From Sclerotiophoma versabilis (lineage: Eukaryota > Ascomycota > Dothideomycetes > Pleosporales > Didymellaceae): DNA of 64,000 nucleotides. The stretch spans positions 248,001 to 312,000 of the forward strand of contig JAAROD010000076.1 of NCBI GenBank assembly GCA_012274445.1, in the 5' to 3' direction. Every line of letters begins with the position of its first letter. The first letter of the stretch is position 1. The translations under genes and the position numbers were made by a program. Under the pieces are notes generated by a model. It ran no database searches. It saw only the letters and a program-made list of their open reading frames with translations, and was not told the origin of the DNA. This document shows positions 48,701-62,879 of this stretch, one piece after another.

Positions 48701-49689
48701 GATATAATATTTATAAAGAATTCTTTAATAACTTTAATATTCTTAAGTACTAGATCTTTAGTCTTTAGTCTAATTTTTATATTTAGAATTTCTTTAAGAA
48801 TATAATTTCTTAATTCTAAGACAGGTAGTACTTAAGTACCTATATTAAAAGTTTTATTTAGATTAGACTGTTTAAAAGTCTCTAGTATTAGAAGTAATTA
48901 ATTATTTACTAAGTAGACTGCTTCTCTACTATTAAGGATAGTGCTTATTAATAAGGGATGTTTATAATCTATTATAGAATAGACTCTACCTAATTTAGGT
49001 TAAAATTAGAATAGATTAATAACTACTACTTAAATTAAGCTAGAATATTTAGCTAAAGATAATATATTCTCTAATAATCTAGTCTTCTATCTAGCTTCTT
49101 TAATTTATTTCTTAAGCTTACTCTATTCTAAGTTCTTAAATCTCTTCTTAATCTTAGATTTATTAAAGTTTAATAGAGATATCTTTAGTAATCTAGAAGA
49201 AGAAAATCTAGTAATTATAGTTTAAAGTTTATAGTATTTAATAGAATTCTAAGTATAAAGTTCTTTAGGTTTATATAGATAGCTTTTTTAGTTTAATTCT
49301 GTTTTTTCTTTAGTTTTATTCTAATTAGAGCTTCCCTCTAGAGTTATAAAAGCTATATTTCCTTTACCTCTAGCTAAGCTAATAGCTTATTCTTAGAGTA
49401 TTAATATAAAGACCTTAGATAGATTATTTATATCTATTAATTAATAACTAAAAGCTATGTCTATAATTATCTACTACCTTATTAAGTAAGACTATTCTAG
49501 AGTAAGCCTAGAAGTAGTTATATTAAGAAAGTTAGTAAGAGTAAGTTATCTTTTAATCTTAGTAATCTTAAACGCCTAAGCTTTTCTATAGAGAACTTAC
49601 TACTTATTAAACTACTTATCTAGTAAGATCTAGCCTAATTATGCTTTTTTAAGGTAAGTATAGTATTACTACCTAACTAGATATATAGT
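42744..49689 (-). mobile_element. Ty1/Copia relic Copia-2, split by Fot1-like B
   Basis: Minus strand, read right to left. A protease segment at about 48,960-48,900 (STILNSREAVYLVNN, where Copia proteases have LDSGAT.HLVN). Integrase-like sequence through 48,200. Reverse transcriptase at about 46,480-46,080 (YKILKEFKKSR, ALYRLRE) ending at ILFYI just before the transposon. Reverse transcription resumes left of it, and the RNase H part lies at about 43,620-43,270 (VTTFITKAELLTLKYITKKV, RYIDIQNI, YLETNNILANRLTRLL). Neither LTR was recognised: the left side is cut by Fot1-like A and the right side by a solo LTR. Heavily RIP-altered and clearly older than Copia-1 copy 1. Confidence 0.85.
44211..46076 (-). 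mobile_element. Fot1/pogo-like DNA transposon B, nested in Copia-2
   Basis: 1,866 bp with about 65-bp inverted repeats (left ATATACCTTATAGGCAAGC, right its inverse), bordered by TA at 44209-44210 and 46077-46078. Transposase on the minus strand matches copy A, for example around 45,600-45,300. It sits in the Copia-2 reverse transcriptase right at the YVDD box. It carries the uninterrupted version of the site where Copia-1 entered copy A (45185-45189). Confidence 0.9.
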
Positions 49690-49981
49690 TATTATATAAG
49701 TAAGCTACTAGCTTACTACTAGGCTAAGTAAGGCATTAGTATATTAGAGCTAGGTATTACCTAAAGTATAAGCCTATATACCTAAGCTTATAGCTAACTC
49801 TTAAGAAGCTTAGTAGTTAAGCTAACTATAGTTAAGTAGACTTACTACTACCTATAAACTTAATTTTAGAGTTATATAACTAATAATATTTTCTTTATAT
49901 ATAAATAGTTTTTATATCTAGATAGATAGGCACTAATTAATTATTTAATTACCTAAGTACTACTTTATAAGCTTATTAATA
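49690..49981 (+). repeat. Solo or broken LTR of Copia-1 family
   Basis: 292 bp, TATTATATAAG...CTTATTAATA. No Copia-1 internal sequence adjoins it on either side. Flanking 5-mers (ATAGT and TCTAT) do not match, so it is not a clean solo LTR. It may be a recombination junction between Copia-2 and Gypsy-1 copy 2. Confidence 0.85.
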
Positions 49982-52900
49982 TCTATCTATCTATAGATAA
50001 TAGGCTATAGATAGCTTCTTCTTTATACTTAATATAGTAAGTATTATAGTTTAGTAATCTAATACAAATAGCTTATCTCTATTACTAATAATTAATTTAG
50101 GTATTCTATACTAGTAAATAATTTAATTAATAAATACTATAGCTAACTACTATAAAGTATAGCTATATCTAAATAGTATTATTCTAGTATATTTAGTAAA
50201 TTAATCTACTATAATAAAAATTAAGTTATATGTACCTTCTATAATAGAGTTCTTAGAGAGTAGTAGCTATATAATAAAATCTATTATAATATTTATCTAT
50301 AGTACTATAAGTAGCTCTATTACTTATACCTTTCTATACTTAGTATATATACTATACTTATTCTATTAGTACTATATATAGTTTTAAATAAACTTAGTAA
50401 TTTTATTCTTTATATTAGAGAACTTATAATATTACTTACTAAGTTCTATAGTATAAGTAATACTAGAGTGTCTCTATAGTATATTATTATAATATCTTAA
50501 AATAACTTTCTCTAAAAGTTCTCTAGTACTTACTCTAGAATGTATTATTTCTACTAAACTTATATTACTAGGTTAAGCTACTAATATAGTTCTAATAACC
50601 TATCTTTTTTAACTCTAAGAATATTAAACTTATTAATAATCTTTTTACTTATAAGGTTATAGTATTAGCTAAGTATATTTCCTCTACTATTTTTCTTTTC
50701 TAGTATATATAGAATCTTAAACTTATACTAACTAAGTATTTCTAACTAGCATACTTATTATTAGTTTAGAACCTTAGTAGTAGTAAAATATACTAAGTTC
50801 TTATAATTTATATAGATAGTAAGTTCTCAGTAGCTTTCTATATATACTCTTTAATATTATAATATATTAATAATAGCTATAAGCTTCTTATTATATATAT
50901 TATAGTATTCTTCTAGTACTATAAACTTTCTTAAGTAGTAGGTAATTAGGTACTATTAACTATTTTATTCTAAATTAATATATACTTTTAATACTAAATC
51001 TAAGGTATTTCTTTTAAAGTATATAGGTTTACTACTTCTAAATATAATTAGTATAGAGAGCTTTATATATACTAACTTAAGTAACTAGAAAGTATCTTTC
51101 TATACTATTTTTACTTAAAGAGTATATTCTTCTATATAAGCTTTATAAGTAGTAAGGCCTTTATAGAGTAGTTCTTAATAAAGTATTAGTTAAAGTTAAT
51201 AAACCTAAAGAATTCTTAGATCTGTTTAACTATAGTAGGTATTAGCTAATTCTTTATAACCTAAATTTTCTTTTTACTTATTTTAACTCTATATCTTTCT
51301 ATAATATAGCTAAAAAACTTTACTTCTTTCTTATACTATTTTTACTTCTCTAGCTTTAGCCTAAGGTTTACTATTACTAAGTATTCTAATACTTATTTTA
51401 TATAGACTTTATATTTCTCTAGTATCTTACTATATACTAGAATATTATTAAGGTATACTACTACTATAATATTTAAATATACTTATAGTATATTATTAAT
51501 TAGTATCTAATATACTACTAGTATATTAGTAAGCCTAAAGAGTATAACTATATACTTATAATAACTATAATAGGTTCTAAATACTATCTTCTATTCTTTA
51601 CCTTTCTTTATATATATAAGGTTGTATACTCTATATAAGTTAAGTATAGTAAAGAACTTTACTTCTAATAGCTTGTTCTATAACTTAGATATATTAAGTA
51701 GTAGATAATAATTCTTAATAGTAATATTATTTAACTTCTAGTAGTTAATATAAAACCTTAGCTTACTATCTTTCTTTAGAATAAATAGAATACAGAATTC
51801 TACTAGAGATTTAAATTTTCTAATAAATTCTTTTATAAAGTTCTTCTTAATATACTTATATAGTATCTTAAGTTTCTTCTTAGATAGCTAGTATATAGGC
51901 CTAAAAAGTAGTTCTTTCTCTTTCTTAAGTTTAATCTTATAATTCTAAGGCTAATACTTAGGTAGTACTTTTATAAATAACTTTTCTTTAAATATCTAAG
52001 TATACTTTTAGTACTTATCTAGTATACTAAAAAGTATACTTTTATTCTTCTTAACTATAATAGAAAGGCTTTCTTTATCTATATAGTTAACTACTCTATT
52101 TTAGTATATCTTATATATTAAAGAAATATTATTAATCTTCTTCTTATCTACTAGCTATAACGTACGCTATATAGGCTTTAATATATTATTACTATATTTA
52201 TATTATCTTAATAAAAGTTTTTTCTATATCTACTCTATTTCTAGATTATACTTTTATAACTAAAGAAGTTTAAGTATAATATTATATATAGCCTTTATAA
52301 AGATATTTAAGATTAGCTTCTTATAGTGCTTTTATATCTCTAAAAGAGCTGCTATTACCTTATATATAATATATAGCTCTTTTAGTATTAACTCTCTATT
52401 AGCTACTTAGAGTAAATAGATATATTTCTTTATATATAGTATAAGGCCTACTTAGTATATTACTATTTAGAATATATAGTTTATCTATACTCTTAAGTCT
52501 AAGAGTGCTAATAGTACTACTCTATTTAACTTAATAGGTAGTTTAATAAGTAAGCTGTCTCTAATAGTATTAAGAGATTACTTAGTAGAGCACTCTTTTA
52601 GCGCTTACTTAAAAAAGTCTTCTTATTACTAAATCTATAGATAATCTTACTACCTTTATATAGTTTATAGTTTAGGTTAAAGTAATACTACTAATATAAA
52701 TTATAGTAGAAGCTATTAATAACTAATTATATATATATAATTACCTAGTAGTTATTTATACCTAGAAAGTATAGCTTAAAGTACTTATTTTAGAAGTATA
52801 TCTTATATATATTATTCTTATAATTATACTATTGTTTTCTATATATAGTACTAGAAGTTAAGAACTATTTTTCTCTTAGTTTCTCTAATTAATATATATA

Positions 52901-55116
52901 ATAAGTGTTATATATATATACTATCTATAATAGCTTTTTATAATTTAGATTTTTAGTAGTTTAAGATATACTCTAGTTATAGGTTTAGAAGTAATACTAG
53001 CTTTTTATTAAAGTTAGGCTTATTTCTACTTTAGTTATTTCTTACTTATTACTTAAGCTTCTATTATATAGTATAGTTACTAATACTAAGTATATTAAAA
53101 TTATATTTCTACTAATACTATAAGGATTTACTTAGATTATTAAACTATTATTATTCTATATAAGTTTAAAGTGCTATTTATTATAGTTTCTTATTAATAC
53201 TTTTAATAATCTAATTATAGTTCTTCTAAAAGGTAGTATTATTATTTTAGAATTTCTAACATGCTAGTTCTATATCTATATACCTATTAAACTTATATAT
53301 ATTTAGGTTATACTAATTCTCTTTAGTATTAGAAGTATAGATAATACCTTTATCTACTTTTTATCTAGTAGTGTTATATAGTTATTAGAATATTATAGGC
53401 TACTTATACTTATATACTTTTAGTTCTTATTTATATATTTATTCTATATATACTAATAGTTATTTATTACACAGTAGAGAAAGGCCTACTTAGTAGCCTA
53501 AATTTAGGGTGCAAATGTATCTATATTTTTACTCTATTTGAGCTGCAATATTATTCTATTAGGTTCTATAAATACTTTTACTATTTATTTAACTTCTAGT
53601 ATAGTATAGGTGCTAAGCTTTAAATATTCTATATATTCTTATTAGATAGCATAATATAATTATTATTAAGTCTAGTTTTAGAGTCTTCTATAAGATATTC
53701 TATATTATTAGTAAGAAGTTTTTATTTATTACTAGTATCTATATCTCTATAGGTAAGTATATTAAGTTATTAAGCTACTTTATTTCTTAATTAATTATTC
53801 TTAGTATAGTAGCCTTATTTCCTATAACTATAATAAGTTATACTAAACTTATTTTTTCTATTACTACTCTTATTTTTCTAGTTCTATTTAGGTTCTAGTT
53901 CTTTATTAATATTAGACAGGTCTATAGCCTTTAGTCTATAGTAACTACTACTAGTACTATTATATATATAGTATCTAGTATTTAGCTAGTAGTAGTTACC
54001 TTTATAGTTTCCTTAGTTAAGGTTATTATACTATAGGTTATATAGAGGTAGGTAAGTAGTATAAGCTATTATTTATACTTATAAGTTCTTCTATAATTTC
54101 TATTATAGTTTATATAGCTTAATATTAATATTAATTACTATATTAACTAGAAAGTTAAAGTTATTAGTAGATATAGTAGTCTATATTAATTTCTCTTTAA
54201 CTTATAGTTTTAATTCTTATTAGAATATTTATATTAATATAGTATTATTCTAGCTAGTATATATAGCTAGCTGCTGAAATTTAGTAGTATAGTTAGTAGC
54301 TAATATAGTTTACTTAATATATTAAATATTATAATATATAATAGTTAGTCTATTATATACTCTAAATACTTAGTATATCTATTTCTTAAATAGGTTAAAG
54401 TCTTTAATCTATATATTAAAATTAGTAGATATTTCTTCTCTATAGTAATATTAGATAAAGAGTTTTATTCATATAAATATATAAATCTTTAAAAATATAG
54501 AAATAAGTATTATAATTTTTTTTTAGAAATACGCTTTCTTAAGAATTTAAAGAACAGGTTAAATTTAATAAGCTAGTTTTCTAGTTTTTTATAAGTATTA
54601 TTAAAGGTCTTAGGCTTAGCTACTAAGTATATACTTATAGATATAGAGGCTATTATACCTCTATTTAATTCTTTACCTATATTAAGGTTGTTATTAATAT
54701 AGTTATATAATATATTAGAGTTACTAGAAGTAGTATAGAATTCTAAAGTAGTACTTATCTTTAGAGGTATTTAAAGTATTAAAGTTATACTTTTAAGTAA
54801 AGCTTATAAGCACTATTTATATTAGTTATTAAAGACAAGCGCTAGTATAGAATAGTCTATAAGAGTTAAGGTTATTACCTAGTAAAAACTATAATAATAA
54901 AGGTTAATAATAAGTAGTATAGAGTAAACTATCTAGCTTAAGAGTTAGTTAGAGTTAAGATTCTAAAGACAAACTTAATTATCTAAGTTAAATAAAAACT
55001 ATAAGAGTTATATTCCTACTAACTATATACTTACTAGGAGATAATACTTATTAGTAAGTAATTAGAGTTAGTCTAATAAAATATATAGTATTACTTATTA
55101 ATAAGTAAGAATATAT
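49982..55116 (-). mobile_element. Ty3/Gypsy Gypsy-1, copy 2, truncated
   Basis: Aligns collinearly with 33,217 to about 38,200 of copy 1, starting TCTATCTATCTATAGATAATAGG. Part of the integrase, RNase H, reverse transcriptase (about 51,470-51,660), gag zinc knuckle (about 53,800) and the 5' LTR start (54777) are present. The 3' end, including the antisense ORF and left LTR, is missing. It is more completely converted to TpA than copy 1. The LTR breaks off at about 55,112 where Gypsy-2 begins. Confidence 0.9.
54777..55112 (-). repeat. Partial LTR of Gypsy-1 copy 2
   Basis: TATTAAAGTTATACTTTTAAG matches the LTR start at 31428/37927 (TGTTAAAG). It ends after the third palindrome (CTTATTAATAAG), about 165 bp short of full length. 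Confidence 0.88.
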
Positions 55117-58100
55117 TATAATAGGCTAAGCTCTAAGTATATAAAACTATATACTAAACCTATATATATAATTATAGAGTATAGCTTAGTATCTTACTAT
55201 ATCTTATATAAGAAGAAATAGTTCCTTCTTTCTTTTCTATCTTTCTACTTCTATAGTATAGAATAAATGTATACTTATTAGAAGGCTACTTTAACCCTTA
55301 ATATAAGTAGAAAGATTAAAATTTACTAAACCCCCTAAGTATATAATAATAGAAGGAAACAACCTTCTTAATTAACAGCTACCTAGTAGCTAGCTAATAT
55401 ATAAATAGTAGATATAATTATAGTAACTATATAAGTAATAGTAAGACCTATTATATATTCTATTAGTAGATAATCTAATAGTAATAATATAATCTCTAAA
55501 AGCTAACCTAGATAAACTAGTAAGTAAGTAAGAGAGATAACTATATAAGTAGCTATAATTCTAAATAAATAAACTTAGAGAAATACTAAGTAATAACGCT
55601 TATCTAGAAACCTTAGAAAGAAGTAGATAAAACTTTTCTTCTAGTCCTACCTCTTTAAGTAACTACTGAAATTACACTATCTAATAGGCTAAAAAGCCTA
55701 GACTTCCTAATATAGAAGTGTTTACTAAAGAATTATATAAATAATTTCTCTAATAGAAGATAAAGGTATAGGCTAAGCTATATAGAGACTAGCTAGCGTA
55801 CTCTACTAAGAAGGACTAAGTTAACTACGTAATTACTTATATAACTAGTTAGGTGTTTAATACTCTATCTCTAATAATAATAGGCCTTATAAATAGTACT
55901 ACTCTACTAATACTTAATAAGGCCTAGGTATACCTTAATAGGTTCTTTAAGAACTCTACTACTTAGAAGAAAGCTCTTAAATACTTATATATAATAAAAT
56001 AAGGTAAGAATAACTTTAATCTATATATTTAGAAGTTTAACCTAAAGCTATAAGAGGTAGCCTTAGATAGAGTAAGCTATGCTTAGAAGATTAACTATCT
56101 TAAGAATAGTTTAAATAGTAAGCTGTTAAGAGCTTAAGCTAGATATTAACTACCTAGACTTAAAACGTATAAACAGTTTATATAGAATACTAGAATAACC
56201 TAGAAGAACCTTAAGGCTATAGACAGAATTATAGGTAATAGCTACTCTACCTAGACGTATAACTTAACCCTCTAGGAACCTTAATAAAGAAATAGTAATT
56301 AAATAGACTAGTAGTCTATAGTAGGTACTTACTAGCCCTATATAAAGAAGAGAGAGTACTAGAGAATAGAAGAAGAACTTTAGAAAAGAAGAGTAATAGG
56401 CGCCTGCCTAAAGTATAGTAATAAAGGCTATATAGTATAGAATTATAAAAAGAGAGTACTTCTTAGCTTACCTTTCTATATAGATAAGTAGAAAGTAACT
56501 ACTAGAACTTCTAGAGTTACTTCTGCCTAACTTACTAAAGAGACGTCTTCCTCTAAAGATAAGAGAAAAGACTAGCTCTAGCTAAAAGTTATATACTAGG
56601 GCCTCTTTAATAAGTTCTAAAGCCTATATAAACTATATATTCTTTACTCTATTAACTAGCTATAATAAAACTAATATTAATTTATATAGTTATTAACTCT
56701 ACTATACTAGCTACTGCTATAGTTAACAATAGTTATTATATATATTACCTAGTAAATAGACAGTCTATATAGAAGATAAACTTACTATATATTCTAGTTA
56801 TACCTATAACTATAAAAGGAGTTAATAGTTAAAGAAGTACTATTATTACTATTATAGAATTTACCTTTAATATTAGAGGTATATAGTAATACTATATTAT
56901 AGTATATATTACCTCTTTAATATATAACTATAATATAATTCTTAGAAAGATATAGTTAGAAGATATTAGTAGTATAATTAGTACTAAGAATAAGCTTCTA
57001 TTTATAGAATAGTATAATATTACTATATAAAGTACTAAAGTGCTTACTCTACTAGAATATTACCTAGTATTAGTAGTAGCCTTCTAGTACTATATACAAA
57101 AGAGCTATAAGGAAAACTTAGAAATCTAAGTCTTTACTACTAGTATAAAGGATATCTAGAAGGCCTTAAAACTAAAGACCTAGATAACTATATAGAAGGT
57201 TAAAGTAGTACTACCTACGTACCTTTAGTTATATATTAAGTTATTTATTCTAAAAAAAGGTAATAAACTACCTCTCTACTATAGCCTAATAGTAGACTAT
57301 ATAATTAAGCTAAATAAAGTAGATAGTAAGACTCTAGAGGTTCTATATAGTCTCTTCTATACTATATCTTAGGATAAGCTCTTAGTTCTATATTATATAT
57401 TACTAGATTTATTAGAAAAAGAGTTTATTAAAGCTAGTAACTCTCTAGCTATATTACTAGTACTATTTATATAGAAGCTAGAAGGTAGGTTATAGTTCTA
57501 TATAAACTATAGAGTACTAAATACTCTAACTAAGAAGAACTAGTATTCTCTTCTTCTAATTAAGGAGACTCTAAAAATAATTAGATAAGCTACCTAGTAT
57601 ACTAAACTAGATATTATAGCTACCTTCTATAAGATTAGAATAGTAGAAGAATAGAAATAGATAACTACCTTTTATACATAATTTAGTTTATATAAGTAGC
57701 TAGTAATACCTTTTAGATTAGCTAATACTTCTAGTACCTTCTAGAGGTATATTAACTAGGCCCTTAGAGAGTTTCTAGACAACTTTACCTTAGTATACTT
57801 AGAAAATATATTAATTTTTACTAAGAGTTCTTTATATAAATACTATAAGCACATATAATAGGTAATTAAACACCTATAAGAAGCTAGGTTAAACTTAGAA
57901 CTTAGTAAATATAAATTTAATATATAGTATATAAAGTACCTAGAATTTATCCTAGAAGTAGTAAAGAGTATATTAATAGACTTTAAAAAAGTATAAGCTA
58001 TTTAGAAATAGTAAGTACCTACTATAGTTAAAGGTATATAAGAGTTTCTTAGGTTTATAAACTTCTATTAGAAGTTTATTAAAGACTTTACTATACTATT

Positions 58101-59534
58101 AAAACTACTTATATAACTTACTAAGAAGAATCTCTTTTTTAAATAGATAGAGGAATAAGATTAAGCTTTATAGGCTCTAAAAGAAGCCTTTCTATTAGAA
58201 GAGGTTTTTACTACTCTTAACTCTAAATAAAGAGCTATAGTAGAATATAATTCTTCTAGCTTTACTATAAAAGCTACTCTTTTATAAGAAAACATCTCTA
58301 GTAACCTTTATATAGTAGTATACCTCTTTTATAAATTTCTACTTTATAAAGTAAACTACTCTACCTATAATAAAGAGCTTCTTATAGTAATATTCTACTT
58401 ATAGAAATAGAATACTAAATTATAAAGTATATAAGAGTTTAAAGCTATTACTAACTATAAAAACCTAGAGTACTTTATAAAGAAATAGAAGCTTACTAAA
58501 AGATATATATAATAGGCTTAAATTATATTCTAGTTTAGTAATATAAAGATCTGCTATAAACTAGAAAAAGAGAATATATAAGTAGACGCTCTATTAAGAA
58601 GAAACTAAGATATACTCTAAGAAGAAGATAATAAGCAGCTTACTAGTAGAGAGTTTATTATACTTATCTTATTCTATTAATAGAACCTTACCTATACTAC
58701 TCTTATATAAACGCCTACTCTTACTATAGAGAATACTATCTTACTAGACACCTTACCTTAGCTACTACTTCTAGATAACTTAATAGCTTACTACTAGGAC
58801 TAAGCTATAGAAGATAATAAGATATACTTAGCTATATAATAAGCTATTAAGAATAGTATAAGATCTCTAAATACTATTATAAAAAAAATAGTAGTATTCT
58901 TAGGTAACTATATAGTAATAGACAGTAATAAACTCTAGTAGAGAAATAGAACATAGGTACTAAATAGTAAACCTATCTATATAGGTATTATATAGTAAGT
59001 ATTTCTTATAGTCTAGATAGAATACTCTAGATAAGAAGAAACCTACTATATAATAGTAAGGATATAGTACTAGCTAGAGATAAGTAAAGATAACTATTAC
59101 TTTATATAGAACTATAATATTTATTAGTAAAGTACCTCTTAGAGAAATAGAAAATATAGTTACTTATAACTATTACTAGTACCTAGCTGTATATAGTAAG
59201 ACCTTATAGTTAATTTTATTACTAGTTTTCTACTTTTCTTAGATTATATAAACCTTATAGCTATAAAAAACTAACTAAGTAAGAGTATAATTCTAATTCT
59301 ATTAAAGAAGATTAAAGTAGATAATATTACTTATATATTTATATAAGAAGTTTACTAACTATATAAACTTCTATAGTCTATTACCTTAGATAGAAGTACT
59401 TAGTTTATTAGTAAACTCTAGAGAAGAGTATATAAACTTCTAGGTATATAATAGAACCTTTCTACTATATTCTACTTATAAATAGATAGACTTACTAAGA
59501 GAACTAATAGTAATATTAAAGTAGTAGTATATAC
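55117..59534 (+). mobile_element. Ty3/Gypsy retrotransposon Gypsy-2, truncated in integrase
   Basis: Plus strand. A gag zinc knuckle lies at about 56,405-56,445 (CLKYSNKGYIV*NY). Reverse transcriptase lies at 57,490-58,000 (FYINYRVLNTLTKKNQYSLL, FRLANTSSTFQRYIN, VYLENILIFT), then KFIKDFT and RNase H (STYNKELLIVI, about 58,370). The integrase core at 59,200-59,530 (DLIVNFIT, STIV..RGTQF-like, LINRQT..N where HPQTDGQTERAN is expected) is cut by the Copia-1 copy 2 LTR at 59,535. The first about 72 bp recur at 23,231. It is a different family from Gypsy-1 and lies on the opposite strand. Confidence 0.87.
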
Positions 59535-59826
59535 TGTTAATAAGCTTGCAGTATAATACTTAGGTAATTAAATAATTAATTAGTACCTATCTATCTAGAC
59601 ATAATAACTGTTTATATATAAAGGAAATATTATTAGTTACGTAACCCTAGAATTAAGCTTATAGGTAGTAGTAGGTCTACTTAACTATAGTTAGCTTAAC
59701 TACTAAGCTTCTTAAGGGTTAGCTATAAGCTTAGGCACATAGGCTTATACTTTAGGTAATACCTAGCTCTAATATAATAACGCCTTACTTAGCCTAGTAG
59801 TAAGCTAGTAGCTTACTTATATAATA
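59535..59826 (-). repeat. Copia-1 copy 2 LTR (3' LTR)
   Basis: 292 bp, keeps the original TGTTAATAAG end that is TATTAATAAG (inverse) elsewhere. Inserted into the Gypsy-2 integrase. Confidence 0.92.
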
Positions 59827-62800
59827 CACCTCTTAGATAGACTTTTATAAATAAAGAAGTATCTAATAAACTACTATATAGCTTATTACTTTATTTAGTA
59901 GTAATTATTATACTTTCTATATAAGGCGCTGTTTTAAGCTTCTAATTATAATTAGAGAAGCTTATTTTACTAGCGTAAACTTTTTATATTAGTTTATACT
60001 TCTACTTTAACCTTATAATATTAAGTAGCTGTATATATTACTAGACACTTAACTTAAAATACGTAGCTTAACTGCGTACTATCTACTTAATTTTAACTTC
60101 TCTATTACTTAGTTTATTTATAGTTAGAGTTTTTATATAACGTCTTATAGTAATAAGCAGTATAAGTACAGAGTAAGCAGCTTACTTTACCTTTACTAGG
60201 GCTAATTATTATATAATTAGCCTCTCTTACTAATTTTAACTATTTCTAAGTCTATTACTATAGCTATAAGTACTTTCTTATTTTACTCTTAATTTAAGCT
60301 TCTTCTACCTATTTAGCTACTTACTATAAGCTTCTTAAGGTTCTTATGCCTCTTAAGTTACTTATAACTTATTATTTAAGCTTAAGTTATAGCTAGGAAG
60401 TAGCTGCTCTTTTTCTACTAGCTTAGACAGCTTTTAATTAAGCTTCTTATATAGCTTTCTTAGGCTCTTTTTAACTATTTAGCTAACTTTAGATAGAAAG
60501 AACCTAAGTCTAAGCACCTTACGCGTACTACTACTACTACTACTACTAATACTAAGTACTACTACGCTGCTACTACTACTACTAACTGCACTACTACTAC
60601 CTATACTCTACTTCTTATACCTTATATGCCTACTGCCTACTTCTACTACTTAGTCTTACCTTTAGGTGTTAGTAGTTTAGCTTTAGCTATTTAAGCTTCT
60701 TCTACTAGGCCTCTAGGCTCTATTAGAGACTCTAGCTTCTTCCTCTCTTGCCTATTACTACTGCCCCCCTTCTAGCTACCTTCTCTGCTGCTACTACTGC
60801 CTCTACCTCTGCCTCTGCTAGCTCCTGCCCCTACTACTACTACTACTACTACTACTATTATACCTGTTATAGGTACTGTATAGAGTAAGCATAGGACTGT
60901 ACTCTGCTTAGGCTGTATGCATGCTCTGCTAGTTAACAGCTTAGCTACGCAGTGCTATAACGTAGCTAATACTAGCCCCTATACCTACTGCTACTTCTAG
61001 TACTCTTTAGAGTATTTCTATTACTCTATATAGGTTCTAGAGCTTCTGAAGCTTATAGTATATAAACTAACAGCTCTTATAGCTCTAGCCTTTTTAAGGT
61101 AGTTAGTATTACTCTTACTAATAAGCTGCTAGCGTCTAGAGGTATAACTACTTCTATAAGTTACTATTCTTTCTCTATAATATAGTTTAGTGCTAATAAG
61201 CTTATAGAGGTCTGCAGACCTATATATTACTTAGTATATAATAAAGAAGCTTCTAGTAAAGAGTTATAGTTTTAATAAAAACTAAAGAAGAAGCTCTAGA
61301 TTTAGAAGTTTAGTAGTAGGCACCTAAAGGGAGAAGGTTATTCTCTCTAGCAGTTAAATTAATTATTTACTCTTTCTTTTAACTACTCTTTTTATAACTC
61401 TATAACCTATTATACCTTACTATTTATATTATAAAGGTTTAGGTAGGTTAAAAAGCGCTTATAAGCCTGCCTAAGAAGCGCTTTTATTAACCTATTAGTA
61501 GGTATCTTACTTATTTTTATATAGGTTACTATAAAGGTACCTTTTATATACTCTTATTTAAGCTATATACTCTATATATCTATATAGCGCAGCTAGGTAG
61601 TAAGCTACTTACTCTCTTCTACTACTAACTGTATAGTTTACTAATTATTATAGAATATCTTCTAAGTAACCCCTAGGTTAAGGTAGAGCTTATAGAGAAA
61701 TTACTTTAGAGTAGTACTCTTCTTAGCTATATACTTAAGAGCTAGTAGTTTAGCTTTAGTTATTAAGGTAGTTACTATAGACTGCCTAGCTGCCTTTTAT
61801 ATAATTAGGCTACTAAAAAGCTATATAATATACCTCTAAGATAATTAATATAATTTACTATTATTAGTAAATAAAGCGTCTCTATATATAAGAAGCTAGC
61901 TGCCTAAATAAGCTCTATACTATATACCTAGGTACTTAGTTCTATATAGGTAGCTAATAACTTAAGCAGCTGCTTAGAAGTAAGTAGCTCTAGAATTTAT
62001 AAGATAGTAAGATAGCTAAGAAGCTGTATACATAATATCTAGGTGTATTATAATTATAGTATATAATATTAACTCTACCTACTTCTAATAAGCCTTAATT
62101 TCTTACTTTAAAGCTTCTTTTATATGCTTCTAAAGCTTAATTATATTAAAAAGAATACTTAAAAGTAACTCTTTCTCTAAAACCTTAAACTTAGTAGCAA
62201 GCTTCTTAATATAGAAGTTATAAGTAAGTATTATTACTTAAGCTACTTAATCTTATATAATATAAACTTCTAAGAACTATTTAGCAGCTCTATAATCTAT
62301 AATCTAATATTTAGCTATTAATAAGCTTATTAACTACTCTGTAGTTACTTAATTATTCTTATAATAAGTAAGAAGAATATTATTAATATAGAAGAGTAAG
62401 ATAATTTTTTACTTATTATTAAAGAATAAGTATAGCTCTTCTTTTAATGATATTAAACTAAGCTTCTAGAGAGTACTAGACAGCTCTTTATACTATAGAA
62501 TAGAGAAGTTCTAAAGACTATATAGAGCCTATAGTAGTAGTACTACCTACTTAGGCTTTTTAAATCTATTAGGCAGCTTATATAGTACTAGCAGCTAGTC
62601 TTAGTAGCTTATATTAAGAAATATACTACTTATATTATACTATAGCAGCTCTAAATTAAACTAAGCTGCTATAGTAACTATAGTATAGAAGGACCTTATA
62701 GTAAGTATTATAGTATAAGTTAACTTAATTAAATTCTTTACCTAGAGGTCTCTGCATACGCATATTCTAGCTTTATATTTTATAAAGTAGCTGTCTTAAT

Positions 62801-62874
62801 TAAGCTTATAAGTAAATACCTATTTAAGTAGTAGAGCTCTAGCCTAGGAGCTTATTTTATCTATTTCTTTCTAA

Positions 62875-62879
62875 GTATT
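62875..62879. other. Empty target site of Gypsy-1 in the sister Copia-1 copy
   Basis: The inverse of this stretch reads ACTAAGAAAAATACTTAGAAAG with a single AATAC. Copy 1 has the same flanks (ACTAAGAAAAATAC at 31414-31427 and AATACCTAGAAAG at 38426 on) separated by Gypsy-1. Confidence 0.92.

Noticed and set aside
49679..49990. Clean solo LTR with target duplication
   Set aside because: Flanking 5-mers do not match, and the elements on the two sides are unrelated.
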